A DNA stretch of 64,000 bases from the NCBI RefSeq assembly GCF_030269905.1, contig NZ_BSVC01000008.1, forward strand, positions 62,001 through 126,000. The letters run 5' to 3'. Shown piece after piece: positions 20,134 to 28,021 of the stretch. Every line of letters starts with the position of its first letter. Position 1 is the first letter of the stretch. The notes beneath the pieces were generated by a model. It saw only the letters and a program-made list of their open reading frames with translations, ran no database searches and had not been told where the DNA came from. This DNA comes from Pelosinus sp. IPA-1. Its GTDB lineage: Bacteria; Bacillota; Negativicutes; DSM-13327. A program made the translations under genes and the position numbers.

Positions 20134-21594
20134 GTCAAACGCAAAACGGAGACTGATGGATATTTCTTCGTTTTTAACTATAATTTTATCAACCCATACT
20201 TCACAAAGACTTCTGATATTTTCAGGAGTCTTTTCTAGTTGGGCCTGATTATTTATTGTTTCAGACACTTGTTCTTTTGTTAATAGTGCGGCAGATGCTT
20301 GTTCTATTTCTGCAATTTCTTCTTTAGTTCGTTCTAATTGAGTGACACTATTTTTATAGCGTTCTTTTAATAGATCATCAAACAGACCTTGTTCTGCCAA
20401 ATCTAATAATTTACTAACTTTTGTTTCAAGTTCTTTTTTTACAGATTTTAATTGAGATAATTTTTGAGAGCTTTGTTTCATGAGCAATTCAATTTCTGCA
20501 TTAATCACCTCGGTTAAACGGGGGATAGCATCTGGGGAAAGTATTTCAGTTTCTATTTTATCTAGTACCATTTTTTCTAGTTCTTCTTTTTTTACTCTAC
20601 CTGTACCACAGTTATTTAAAGTTCGTTGTTGCTTGTCACATCGGTAATAGGAATAGACATTGCCGCGAGAAGTAACACGACCACCTGCCATTTTAGCACC
20701 ACATTCACAATATACCAGACCTGATAATGTATATATTTCTTTAGCCTTGCCTGAACCGGGTGAATGCTTGTCTTCTGTCATGCGATTTTGAACTTGCATA
20801 AAAAGATCCTCGCTAATAATTGCAGGGATTGCGTTCGGAATTTCAATTTTTGCATCTGACTCTTTATGGCTATTTCGCTTTTCATTATGACCACCAGCAA
20901 CGCGCCCGAAAATAAAAGTTCCGATATATTTTTTATTTTTAAATAAATCATGTAAACTGTTTTTACCAAAATTGTTACCAAATTTAGTTTTATAGCCTAA
21001 CAAATTCAGTTCGTCAATTATTTTACCGTAGTGAAATCCCGCAGCTCTGCGGGTAAATATAAGTCGTATAATATTAGCTTCGGCTTCATTTATCACAAGT
21101 TTTTTAGTTGTAGGGTCTACATCATACCCAAGAGGTGGTTTGCCGCCAGTATGTATGGCTTGATATGCATTTTCTCTCAATCCCTTCTTAACCTCCACTG
21201 ATAAATTCCTGCTGTAATATGCTGCCATGCCGACAAGCATAGACTCCATCATATTTCCTTCGGGTGAGTCATCTATGTTTTGCATTACATATTCTAATCT
21301 TACATTCAAATCCTGCAATTGTGCCTTATATCTATAATAATCATATTCATTTCGTGCGTTTCGATCTATTTTATGAAATACAATTACATCGAATAAACCT
21401 CTTTTAGCATCAGCGATCATTCGCTGAAAGCTAGGGCGGCTATCCGTCCTAGCTGAAAAAGCCTCATCAGTATATTCTTCCACAATTTTATATTTCTTAT
21501 GTTTGCAATACTCCCTTCCTGCTCTAAGTTGAGCGGTAATAGATTCTTCGCGTTGGTTATCGCTAGAATATCTAGCGTATAATGCTGTTCTCAT
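20056..21594 (-). CDS. int: Large serine integrase of the prophage
   Basis: This 512-residue serine recombinase has an N-terminal resolvase domain (about 1-145; 'ALYARYSSDNQREES' with the nucleophile near Ser10), a recombinase domain (about 160-270), a zinc ribbon (about 290-345; 'YCECGAKMAGG', 'YYRCDKQ'), and a coiled coil (about 365-440). The last 25 residues, starting WWRRGESN, are read from the antisense strand of ssrA, so host DNA supplies the stop codon. In the excised circle the frame would continue into attP and end differently (see findings). It catalyses integration at ssrA. Confidence 0.93.
   Translation of the reverse strand: MRTALYARYSSDNQREESITAQLRAGREYCKHKKYKIVEEYTDEAFSARTDSRPSFQRMIADAKRGLFDVIVFHKIDRNARNEYDYYRYKAQLQDLNVRLEYVMQNIDDSPEGNMMESMLVGMAAYYSRNLSVEVKKGLRENAYQAIHTGGKPPLGYDVDPTTKKLVINEAEANIIRLIFTRRAAGFHYGKIIDELNLLGYKTKFGNNFGKNSLHDLFKNKKYIGTFIFGRVAGGHNEKRNSHKESDAKIEIPNAIPAIISEDLFMQVQNRMTEDKHSPGSGKAKEIYTLSGLVYCECGAKMAGGRVTSRGNVYSYYRCDKQQRTLNNCGTGRVKKEELEKMVLDKIETEILSPDAIPRLTEVINAEIELLMKQSSQKLSQLKSVKKELETKVSKLLDLAEQGLFDDLLKERYKNSVTQLERTKEEIAEIEQASAALLTKEQVSETINNQAQLEKTPENIRSLCEVWVDKIIVKNEEISISLRFAFDWWRRGESNSCPKASLHRLLRAHSVF
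20110..20133. other. attL: left prophage attachment site within ssrA 3' end
   Basis: The 24-bp segment starting GTTCGATTCTCC and ending CGCCTCCACCA recurs with two mismatches at 54027-54050. Integrase lies immediately to its right and the last phage gene immediately left of the other copy, so these are the att junctions. The tmRNA stays intact after insertion. Confidence 0.9.
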
Positions 21595-21683
21595 TTATTT
21601 GTCAATCCTTCCATATTGTATATGAAAGGTCAATCCGTTATAATGTAATTATGAATGGTGATTGACCTTTAGGTTAATTGCTT

Positions 21684-21765
21684 AAACTGCTTGGTGTTAG
21701 CGCACTAGGCAGTTTTTATAATTAAGACACAGCCTATTCTTCTAAATGATGGAATAGTGCTGTGT
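21684..21765. terminator. Pair of hairpins between integrase and membrane-protein gene
   Basis: Two stems are visible. AAACTGC...GCAGTTT lies at about 21685-21718. AAGACACAGC...GCTGTGTCTT lies at about 21725-21770. Both are flanked by A/T runs. They can end transcription from the leftward 21779-22516 gene and separate it from int. Confidence 0.7.
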
Positions 21766-21778
21766 CTTTTATTGTTCA

Positions 21779-22516
21779 TTACGTGTTATACAACCATTTA
21801 TATTGTTTTGAAAAAATATCAAAAATTTTGTCTGCTGAGATATTACGCTGTTTTGCAAATTTTTCAATAATATCGTTATCATAAATATCTTTATTAACTT
21901 TACGCTCATTATCAATAGACGATCTACATTGTTTCCACAACTCAAATTCTTCGGGGGTAAGACGCTTTGACCAGTCTTTTTCTTCTATGGCATAAGAAAA
22001 GGAATCATCATTAGTGGAGTACTCTATTTTCCCTAGAGCTGCTACTTGATCGATATATTCAGGAGAATCATTTAGGAAGATAGTAAGTTCGCGGAAGTTA
22101 TCTTTTTTCTTGGCTTCTTTTACTATTTCTTGTCCAAGTTGCTCAAGTTGTTTACGGTTTGCTTGTTCTTTGACAAGAACTTGATAAACAAAGTAGTCAG
22201 TCCTTCGCTTTTCAATTCTAACTACTTCATAAGAGGGTAATACTTGTTGTTCTATTTTCTTTTTATCTTCTTGAACAGGATTTTCCGTTTGTTTAGTCTG
22301 TTGTTGCTCGATTGTTTGTCTAGCAGAATCGTCTGTTGTGACTCTGACTAAAATAAAAAAAATTATGAGTATGGGAACCATTATTTTTAAAATCTTTTTA
22401 CGGGTTGGTGCAACTGCTTCTTTTTTTGCCAAAATACTAGGTTTTATTAACCAGACAATTAGAACTAAAAAACATAATGAATATAAAAATGTAAATAAAG
22501 TATTGATATTAATCAC
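21779..22516 (-). CDS. Prophage membrane protein of unknown function
   Basis: This 245-residue protein is not one I recognise. Two hydrophobic segments (about 5-25 and 45-58) are joined by a short basic loop. A Gln/Lys-rich linker and a soluble domain of about 150 residues follow, containing a 'YEVVRIEKRRTDYFVYQVLV' strand-rich start. It lies between the integrase and the repressor on the same strand. In lysogens this position often carries genes expressed from the repressed prophage, such as superinfection exclusion. That role is only a positional guess. Confidence 0.6.
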   Translation of the reverse strand: MININTLFTFLYSLCFLVLIVWLIKPSILAKKEAVAPTRKKILKIMVPILIIFFILVRVTTDDSARQTIEQQQTKQTENPVQEDKKKIEQQVLPSYEVVRIEKRRTDYFVYQVLVKEQANRKQLEQLGQEIVKEAKKKDNFRELTIFLNDSPEYIDQVAALGKIEYSTNDDSFSYAIEEKDWSKRLTPEEFELWKQCRSSIDNERKVNKDIYDNDIIEKFAKQRNISADKIFDIFSKQYKWLYNT

Positions 22517-22568
22517 CTCATAAGCTTATGTATTTCTTCGGTATGACTTCGATAATTTAAGTACTATC

Positions 22569-22967
22569 CTAACATCCCTTGGCAAAAGTAGCTGCTTGCT
22601 CATCAGCAGGAGCGATAGTATCAGCAACTTTGTGCATAGTATCTTTTTCATGCTCTTTCATACGACGATATTTTTCAATGAGTGCTTGCTCATCAGCTGA
22701 ATATTGTTGTGGAACTGGTGCGTCTTCAGTCGAGTTTAAATATCCGGCAGCCTTTTGAAATTGTTCAGCAGTTACATCATTATATGCTTTGTTTGCCAGT
22801 TTTTTAATTATATCTGCACTTGGAGGACGTTTTGTTTTGCAACGCATGAGACGAGATATATAACCTGGGTCTACGTCGCTATCATTTCCGTATTTATTAA
22901 TTGATCGATCACCAAGTGCTAGGTGTAATAAATCAGCGAATTGTTGACAGTTAAACGCCACATTCAT
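22569..22967 (-). CDS. CI-like prophage repressor (HTH, no protease domain)
   Basis: This 132-residue protein has an XRE-type HTH in its first 65 residues ('FADLLHLALGDRSINKYGND', then 'DVDPGYISRLM'). An Ala/Glu-rich C-terminal half follows, with no LexA-like Ser-Lys protease dyad. It is transcribed leftward and faces the rightward cro-like gene across a 170-bp region with three matching palindromes. That is the classic layout of a lysogeny switch. Because no autoprotease is visible, induction would need another route, such as an antirepressor or a cleaving protein elsewhere. Confidence 0.78.
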   Translation of the reverse strand: MNVAFNCQQFADLLHLALGDRSINKYGNDSDVDPGYISRLMRCKTKRPPSADIIKKLANKAYNDVTAEQFQKAAGYLNSTEDAPVPQQYSADEQALIEKYRRMKEHEKDTMHKVADTIAPADEQAATFAKGC

Positions 22968-23134
22968 GCCCTCCTTTATCTATTCTATAATTGTACTTTA
23001 ATACATTGCCTACAAACAATAGAAGATATAAAAAAAATATTGTTAATAGACAATAAAATGACGTTGACTATTGTCTATAGACATGATAAGATTCTATTGT
23101 CAACAGACAATAGATGAAGGGGGAGGTGAGAATA
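22968..23134. promoter_or_regulatory. Lysogeny switch: three operators and a rightward promoter
   Basis: Three 18-bp sites fit TATTGTC-N4-GACAATA: 23038-23055 (one mismatch), 23069-23086 (imperfect right half) and 23095-23112 (perfect). A strong promoter, TTGACT (23064-23069) with N17 and TAAGAT (23087-23092), has operator 2 between its boxes and operator 3 over its start point. A weaker leftward promoter can be read upstream of the repressor (TTGTTT, N18, TACAAT on the minus strand). Confidence 0.8.
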
Positions 23135-23428
23135 GTGAAAGAATACATAAATATCAAAAAAATACTAGAATTAGCAGATAGTAAAAAATGGAGTATACCT
23201 GTTCTTGCAGATGAACTTAATATAGATTATTCCTATCTTTCTCGCGTTATTAACAAAGAAAAGCCTGGAGGAGCAAAATTGATACTAGGAGTACTTAACC
23301 TTTGTTTTAAAGAAGGATTAGACCATAAGGAGTATATTTTTTTAAATATACCATTGTCTACTGACAATGGCGATGTTTTACAGAATGAAACCAGCAGTAC
23401 AGTAAACCCAATAAATCTAAGTGCATAG
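23135..23428 (+). CDS. Cro-like HTH regulator
   Basis: This 97-residue protein has an HTH in its first 50 residues ('WSIPVLADELNIDYSYLSRV') and a Ser/Thr/Asn-rich tail. It is the first rightward gene after the operators and is most likely the Cro-type or early regulator of the switch. The frame opens at ATG 23114, which lies just after operator 3 without a ribosome-binding site. GTG 23135, eight bases after GGGGAGG, is the better start. Confidence 0.72.
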   Translation: MKEYINIKKILELADSKKWSIPVLADELNIDYSYLSRVINKEKPGGAKLILGVLNLCFKEGLDHKEYIFLNIPLSTDNGDVLQNETSSTVNPINLSA

Positions 23429-23477
23429 AGAGGGTCTGAGGGAATTTATTTAGGCAAGGGATGCTAAACAGGGTGAA

Positions 23478-23654
23478 TTACTCATCAAGTTTAATTGTAC
23501 CGTATTTTTCTTCATAAGCGTCTACATATCTTTTTACAATCAGTCCAACTTCTTTACTTAAAGAGCGGTCATGATTATCAGCAAGATACTGCAACTTAGC
23601 TCTAAGTATATCATCTTTAATTCGTACTGTTATGGGTGGCAATTTAGATGACAT
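23478..23654 (-). CDS. Ribbon-helix-helix (Arc-like) repressor
   Basis: This 58-residue protein has the RHH layout: strand 'PPITVRIKDDILRAKLQYLA', a turn 'DNHDRSLSKE', then helix 'VGLIVKRYVDAYEEKYG'. It resembles phage Arc/Mnt proteins. ATG 23654 is preceded by AGGAGGAG; the longer frame from 23696 is not needed. It is divergent from a small gene across a region with repeated TGATGCA motifs, probably its operator. Confidence 0.75.
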   Translation of the reverse strand: MSSKLPPITVRIKDDILRAKLQYLADNHDRSLSKEVGLIVKRYVDAYEEKYGTIKLDE

Positions 23655-23716
23655 TTGCAGCTCCTCCTGATAGATATTCACATTCAAGGATAACACAAAA
23701 AGAACTGTAATGTTCG

Positions 23717-23749
23717 AAGTGCATCAGAGTGATGCAAAGTGATGCACTT
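23717..23749. promoter_or_regulatory. Candidate operator for the RHH repressor
   Basis: The 10-bp arms AAGTGCATCA and TGATGCACTT enclose a further TGATGCA, giving three closely spaced GCATCA/TGATGC boxes. The site lies between the divergent RHH gene and the 52-residue gene. Tandem, phased half-sites of this size fit cooperative RHH binding. Confidence 0.6.
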
Positions 23750-23772
23750 ACAGGAAAGGGGTGTATAAAATA

Positions 23773-23931
23773 ATGGTTACTTTTGTAATAAATCGAAAAA
23801 CTGGTGAAGAAAAAATAGTAGATGTTTATCATGACCCACGCGATAACCCCTTAGAAGCTACAGGTGCTTTATTTGCTGAAATGATAATTAAGCAAGGATT
23901 GCTTGAAAAGCTCAAAAGCCAATCTGCGTAA
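23773..23931 (+). CDS. Small phage protein (52 aa), unknown
   Basis: This short frame begins 'MVTFVINRKTGEEKIVDVYH' and is preceded by AGGAAAGGGG. It has no close neighbour on its strand and faces the RHH gene across the TGATGCA operator. Its composition is that of a normal small soluble protein. I do not recognise a family. The shared operator suggests it is controlled by the RHH protein. Confidence 0.5.
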   Translation: MVTFVINRKTGEEKIVDVYHDPRDNPLEATGALFAEMIIKQGLLEKLKSQSA

Positions 23932-23987
23932 TAAAAAAAGGCCCATCCATAGGACAGGCTAAAAGTGGGGTGAGGTTGTCCTCATAA

Positions 23988-24046
23988 CTATATAGTATCA
24001 GATAACCTTGTCAGATAGTTTACCATTAATACGACAAAAAAAGGGG
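23988..24046 (+). repeat. Duplicated leader element, copy 1
   Basis: This copy is collinear with 25981-26040. The first 50 positions match at 39 without a gap, including TATATAGTA, CAGATA, TTGTCA, ATAGTTTA and AATACGACA. It contains tandem TCAGATA heptamers 13 bases apart. It ends right before the start region of the next gene in both copies, so it looks like a phage-specific promoter or activator site. Confidence 0.75.
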
Positions 24047-24053
24047 AATAAGT

Positions 24054-24608
24054 ATGGATATTATGACAATAGCATCACCAGATGTGATTCAAAATGTTCA
24101 GGATATGCTTGAACTGGCACTTGCTTGCTGTGATCGACCACCTAAACAAATTGCTTATGACGTAGGTTATAGCGCGGACTCAATTCGTGCGGCATTAAGA
24201 GGTACAAGAAATATACCACTAAAGGCAAGGCAAAAGTTATCGAGCATTAATTTTATAGCAGCTGCCGCAGTAGCTCTAGAAGCAACGGGATTCAATAAGC
24301 TATTTGGTTATCAAAAAGTAGACAGGCATATACAACCAATGATTTTAAGGTTAAGAAAACAGGATAAAGAACTAGTCTATATCCTGGATGATCTACCAGT
24401 ATTGCTTTTGGATAAAAATATTCGAGAAGATTTATCGGACAGTGAATTTGAAGAGGTTGAAATGGCAACACGAAAGCTTGTGGATCGTGCTAACTCGACT
24501 ATAAATCTAATCATGGAACTAGAAGTAAGGTACAAGCTTGGACTGAGTAATTACCTACAAGGCAAAGAGAAAACGCCTGCTTTGCAGAGCAGACGTTTAA
24601 CGAATTAA
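24054..24608 (+). CDS. Early phage protein with HTH-like N-terminus, unknown
   Basis: This 184-residue protein begins with a region reading like an HTH ('PPKQIAYDVGYSADSIRAAL', about 26-47). It continues as helical, charged sequence ('DLSDSEFEEVEMATRKLVDR'). I cannot assign a family. It is the first gene after leader copy 1. ATG 24063 is an alternative start. Confidence 0.6.
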   Translation: MDIMTIASPDVIQNVQDMLELALACCDRPPKQIAYDVGYSADSIRAALRGTRNIPLKARQKLSSINFIAAAAVALEATGFNKLFGYQKVDRHIQPMILRLRKQDKELVYILDDLPVLLLDKNIREDLSDSEFEEVEMATRKLVDRANSTINLIMELEVRYKLGLSNYLQGKEKTPALQSRRLTN

Positions 24609-24668
24609 TTAAATTTTCTTAAAGACATTGTATCATACATTACACTGTCATTCAAGGAGTGAAAGAGC

Positions 24669-24746
24669 ATGGATAGATATTTTTACGAGGGATACGAAGA
24701 CTCGAAAAATACACAGTGCAAGGGCATTAATGAGGGGGCGGGTTAA
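24669..24746 (+). CDS. Very small ORF (25 aa)
   Basis: ATG 24669 follows AAGGAG with normal spacing. The frame encodes 25 residues (starting MDRYFYEGYEDSKNTQ) and stops one base before the next ATG, which suggests translational coupling. No known family. Confidence 0.4.
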   Translation: MDRYFYEGYEDSKNTQCKGINEGAG

Positions 24747-24941
24747 ATGGCATGCAAATCATATCGACCACATAAATGTGGCACATGTCGTTATATTAGC
24801 AATTATCCTGGAACGGGTAAGAAAGTATGTTATGAACTGCAACGTGATAGTAATGATAAAAAAGTTGCAGTCCAGGTAACGGAAAACAAGAAAGCTTGTA
24901 ATCATTTTCGTATTGCAGAAAAAATAGGAAGAGCGGTGTGA
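24747..24941 (+). CDS. Small Cys-rich phage protein (64 aa)
   Basis: This 64-residue protein contains 'HKCGTCRY', 'KKVCYELQ' and 'KKACNHFR', four cysteines plus histidines that could hold one zinc ion. It starts directly after the 25-residue frame behind GAGGGGGCGGG. The same GGGGCGGGT box recurs before other genes of this cluster (about 26308 and 29458). The function is unknown. Confidence 0.6.
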   Translation: MACKSYRPHKCGTCRYISNYPGTGKKVCYELQRDSNDKKVAVQVTENKKACNHFRIAEKIGRAV

Positions 24942-24948
24942 ACAAACT

Positions 24949-24992
24949 AAAAACCCTTACAAGCTATTTGCAGTAGCCTGTGAGGGTTTCTA
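24949..24992 (+). terminator. Terminator after the first early cluster
   Basis: The stem AAACCCTTACAAGCTA pairs with TAGCCTGTGAGGGTTT around a short loop. The following 200 bases are AT-rich without a gene and lead to the HUH gene. Confidence 0.75.
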
Positions 24993-25190
24993 AAAAGATA
25001 TACCAAATTTAAGGTTGACATAGAGGTTTTTACGTAATTAATTATAGCACATTATGCGTAAAAAGTCAGCCGACAAAGAGCTTAGATACCTTGATAAAAG
25101 TATTAATTTATCGACACATATCACTAATAAAGTATAGATAAATCAATACCTAATGGAAAAACAAATCAAGAATAAAAGTAGGTTGACAAT

Positions 25191-25949
25191 ATGGGATATT
25201 GGGAGAAGGAAGTTAGAGCTGGTAACACAATTGAAAAAACAAAATATAAGTCTGGAAGAAAAAACCTAAAGATTGAAATTGGCCCTAAAGTGAATGAAAC
25301 ATCAGATAAGCAAAAACGTCAGAATGATAAAAATGCTGAAAATAAATGCAGATGGGATATTAATGCAAATTTCAAAGCAGGAGATTGGTGGATTTGCCTT
25401 CGTTATCCTCCTAAAACAAAACCATCAAAAGAAAAAGTAAAAGCGGATATAGATAAGTTTTTCCGAGAAACACGAAAAGTATACCGAAAAGCAGGAAAAG
25501 AATTGAAATACATCATGAGTGTAGGGTTTGGGGAGCGTGGGGCGGTACATTTCCACCTTATCATGAACTACATTGAAGGTAAAAAAATTGCAGCTGTATG
25601 GTATAAAATCGCAGGAACAGAAGAAACACCGTACCCAAGAATAGAATTTACACCGATGGATAGCCGCCAAAATCACGGTAATCTTGCCTCATATATCATA
25701 AAAAATACTCTTGAAAGCTTTTATGATGAAAAACGCCGCATTTATGCAAAACGATATTGTAAAAGCAGTAATTTAAAAAAACCGAAAATAAAAGTAAGAA
25801 AAGTGAGTGCTAAAAATTGGCGAAAACCTAAGGCACCAAAAGGATATTACATTGATAAACAATATTCGTATGAAGGCTATAGCGATGATGGATACCAATA
25901 TCAACATTATGTTTTAGTAAAAATACACACAGCGGAAGATGAAGATTAA
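25191..25949 (+). CDS. HUH-type rolling-circle replication protein
   Basis: This 252-residue protein carries the HUH metal motif 'GAVHFHLIMNY' (H120, H122) and a downstream 'SYIIKN' (Y168, K171), the YxxK catalytic motif of single-tyrosine Rep nucleases. The tail is strongly basic. It resembles the G2P/ORF2-like replication proteins annotated in Firmicute phages. It would nick a double-strand origin and start rolling-circle replication. ParA, ParB and a resolvase are encoded nearby. I could not pinpoint the nick site. Confidence 0.78.
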   Translation: MGYWEKEVRAGNTIEKTKYKSGRKNLKIEIGPKVNETSDKQKRQNDKNAENKCRWDINANFKAGDWWICLRYPPKTKPSKEKVKADIDKFFRETRKVYRKAGKELKYIMSVGFGERGAVHFHLIMNYIEGKKIAAVWYKIAGTEETPYPRIEFTPMDSRQNHGNLASYIIKNTLESFYDEKRRIYAKRYCKSSNLKKPKIKVRKVSAKNWRKPKAPKGYYIDKQYSYEGYSDDGYQYQHYVLVKIHTAEDED

Positions 25950-25980
25950 AAAATACCACGTAAAAGGGGATGTTTATTAC

Positions 25981-26040
25981 TTATATAGTACCAGATATCT
26001 TTGTCACATAGTTTATATAAAATACGACAGAAAAAAGAGG
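25981..26040 (+). repeat. Duplicated leader element, copy 2
   Basis: This is the partner of 23988-24046, with the same spacing to the next start codon. The heptamers here read CCAGATA and TCACATA, again 13 bases apart. Confidence 0.75.
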
Positions 26041-26049
26041 TGAAAAATT

Positions 26050-26283
26050 ATGAGTAAGGTTAACCCCAAAAAAGTTTTAAGTGAAGAATTAATAAAGAGT
26101 ATGCAAGAAACCGCTGCAATGATTGTTACTTATAGGGATGCACTTATTGAAAACGGCATATCAGAACAGGATGCTTTAAAAATGGCGATTGCTTACCAAG
26201 GGCAGCAGTTGGAAGTAGCTTTTAAGGCAAATATTGAACAACAAAAAATCATGTTATTAGGTAATGGTGAAAAATTAAATTAA
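26050..26283 (+). CDS. Small phage protein (77 aa), unknown
   Basis: This soluble, helical 77-residue protein ('EELIKSMQETAAMIVTYRDA', 'ISEQDALKMAIAYQGQQLEV') sits directly after leader copy 2 behind AAAGAGGTG. I recognise no domain. It is probably the first gene of the early operon that runs through ParB. Confidence 0.6.
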   Translation: MSKVNPKKVLSEELIKSMQETAAMIVTYRDALIENGISEQDALKMAIAYQGQQLEVAFKANIEQQKIMLLGNGEKLN

Positions 26284-26320
26284 CAGAGGGGAAAACGTCA
26301 TTATGAAAGGGGCGGGTTAA

Positions 26321-26710
26321 ATGTATATCCATATAGGCTGGCTAATTCCGGTAATCATCATAGCCGGGATAATCGGGGTGTTTATTATAGGGCTTTGCGT
26401 GGCGGCAAAACGGGGAGATAAACGCCTAGAAAAGGAAAATTTAGTGGTATTGTGTGAAGAATGCCATAAGAAAGCCCATTTACATCATGCCTTGCCTAAA
26501 GTATACGGCGGCGGCAGTAGTTATATAGGCATTGATAGGGCTACCGGAGCAGACAGAACCAAATACTACTATATCCTAGCAAGACAAAACGGGAGAGCAA
26601 TGATACAAGCACAATTACAAAGGTTGTTCGGGCAGATCAAGAAAAAACGCCGTCCTCGATGGCGGCAGATCATAAAGGCTGAAAATATAGCAAGAAAAAG
26701 GGGGGCGTAA
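26321..26710 (+). CDS. Membrane-anchored protein with partial HNH-like motif
   Basis: This 129-residue protein has a strong hydrophobic segment (about 5-29). Next comes 'LEKENLVVLCEECHKKAHLH', which matches the C-terminal half of an HNH nuclease motif, but the usual upstream CxxC pair is missing. The C-terminal third is very basic ('KKKRRPRWRQIIKAE'). It starts behind GAAAGGGGCGGG. It may be a chimera made by recombination, or a membrane-tethered DNA-binding protein. Nuclease activity is doubtful. Confidence 0.55.
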   Translation: MYIHIGWLIPVIIIAGIIGVFIIGLCVAAKRGDKRLEKENLVVLCEECHKKAHLHHALPKVYGGGSSYIGIDRATGADRTKYYYILARQNGRAMIQAQLQRLFGQIKKKRRPRWRQIIKAENIARKRGA

Positions 26711-26715
26711 AAATC

Positions 26716-27237
26716 ATGAATGATTCTTTCTTTGTAGATACAAAAAAAGTAGCAAAGCAGGCAAGCGGCCTAGGGGAATTTATGATGATAGAATGTGATT
26801 CGGGGAATTTACTAGTAACTGGACAATTCGTATTAAACATTATGCCGGAACAATTCTTTTCAGTACGCTGTAAATTAGAAATACCGCGCCTTGGAGTTTG
26901 GTATTTCCAAACTAAAGATGGCCCAATGAAATCAGAACGCCAGCCGGGACTTAAAGAATGGGAAGATCGGTATAACTTCTGGTTAGATAATGCTGAAAAG
27001 AAACGAATTATCAATACACGGATAGAATTAGGCGGCTGTAATTTATATACAGACGGTGTTACATATAAGGCGATCAAACAAGAACGTCTAGGTATGTTAC
27101 AACAAGCAGATGAACTAGCGTTATCGGGTAGTATGATCGTTATTGATGGTATGCATGTAATTGCACCAGTAACAGACAATGTATGGAAAAACAATAAATG
27201 GCTATGTAGATTGTCTGGAATGGATATAGAAGACTAA
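26716..27237 (+). CDS. Phage protein (173 aa), unknown
   Basis: This soluble protein begins 'MNDSFFVDTKKVAKQASGLG' and contains no motif I can name. It lies six bases after the preceding gene and 15 bases before ParA, so it is in the same operon. A role with ParAB or replication is only suggested by position. Confidence 0.55.
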   Translation: MNDSFFVDTKKVAKQASGLGEFMMIECDSGNLLVTGQFVLNIMPEQFFSVRCKLEIPRLGVWYFQTKDGPMKSERQPGLKEWEDRYNFWLDNAEKKRIINTRIELGGCNLYTDGVTYKAIKQERLGMLQQADELALSGSMIVIDGMHVIAPVTDNVWKNNKWLCRLSGMDIED

Positions 27238-27252
27238 GAAGGAGGCGGGAAA

Positions 27253-28020
27253 ATGAAAATTATAAGCATAGCAAATTTAAAGGGCGGAGTAGGGAAAACA
27301 GAGACAGCTATTAATATGTCTTGTGTCTTAGCGGATATGGGAAAACGGGTTTTAATTGTGGACAATGATATTCAATGCAATACATCAAAATTTTTTGAAC
27401 TTATAGGAATGAAGCCAAGTATAGTCGAGGTATTTCAATCTAGTGGGGACAAAGAAATTTTACAGGCTGCAATTAAAAATACAAAAAATAAAAATTTGAG
27501 TATTTTGCCATCAACAATGGACTTAGCCGCCGTAAATATTGAAATGGCAAAAAATGGAGAGGTTACTATATTGCACGATTGCTTGCGTGAACTGGAAAAT
27601 GATTTTGATTATATAATCATCGACAATGCGCCCAATATGACACCAAACGTTATTAATGCAATTATCGCGTCAAATGATATTATCGTTCCGACGGATATTG
27701 ACGAATACGGCCTTGATGGATTAGACAATATCAGGGAGCAGGTGCAAATTGCCAGAGAAAGTGGACTGAATGACAGCATAAAAATAGTCGGTGTACTTAT
27801 TACGAAATATAACGCCCGGACAAAGGTTGATAGGCAAGGGGCGGAAGAGTTGAGAAAATGCCCTGAAAATAAGCTATTTGACAACATGATTAATTTAACC
27901 GTAGAAGTAAAAAAAGCAAAGTTTAATAAAATCCCGTTAGTGAAATATGCAAGGCGGAATCCAGCAGCGCAAGCCTATATTGGCTTTGTAAATGAATATT
28001 TAAAGAGAGAGGGAGAATAA
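27253..28020 (+). CDS. parA: ParA/Soj-type partition ATPase
   Basis: This 255-residue ATPase has the deviant Walker A motif 'LKGGVGKTETAINM' at residues 9-22, Walker A' 'VLIVDNDIQCNTSKFF', and Walker B-like 'DYIIIDNAPNMTPNV'. It lacks an N-terminal HTH, like type Ib or chromosomal ParA. ParA positions low-copy replicons with ParB. The stop is two bases before the parB start. Finding this pair inside a tailed prophage suggests a stage as an extrachromosomal plasmid. Confidence 0.9.
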   Translation: MKIISIANLKGGVGKTETAINMSCVLADMGKRVLIVDNDIQCNTSKFFELIGMKPSIVEVFQSSGDKEILQAAIKNTKNKNLSILPSTMDLAAVNIEMAKNGEVTILHDCLRELENDFDYIIIDNAPNMTPNVINAIIASNDIIVPTDIDEYGLDGLDNIREQVQIARESGLNDSIKIVGVLITKYNARTKVDRQGAEELRKCPENKLFDNMINLTVEVKKAKFNKIPLVKYARRNPAAQAYIGFVNEYLKREGE

Positions 28021-28021
28021 G

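Noticed and set aside
24628-24879. An 83-codon frame in the early region
   Set aside because: It overlaps the better supported 25- and 64-codon frames, both of which have ribosome-binding sites and coupled start and stop codons.
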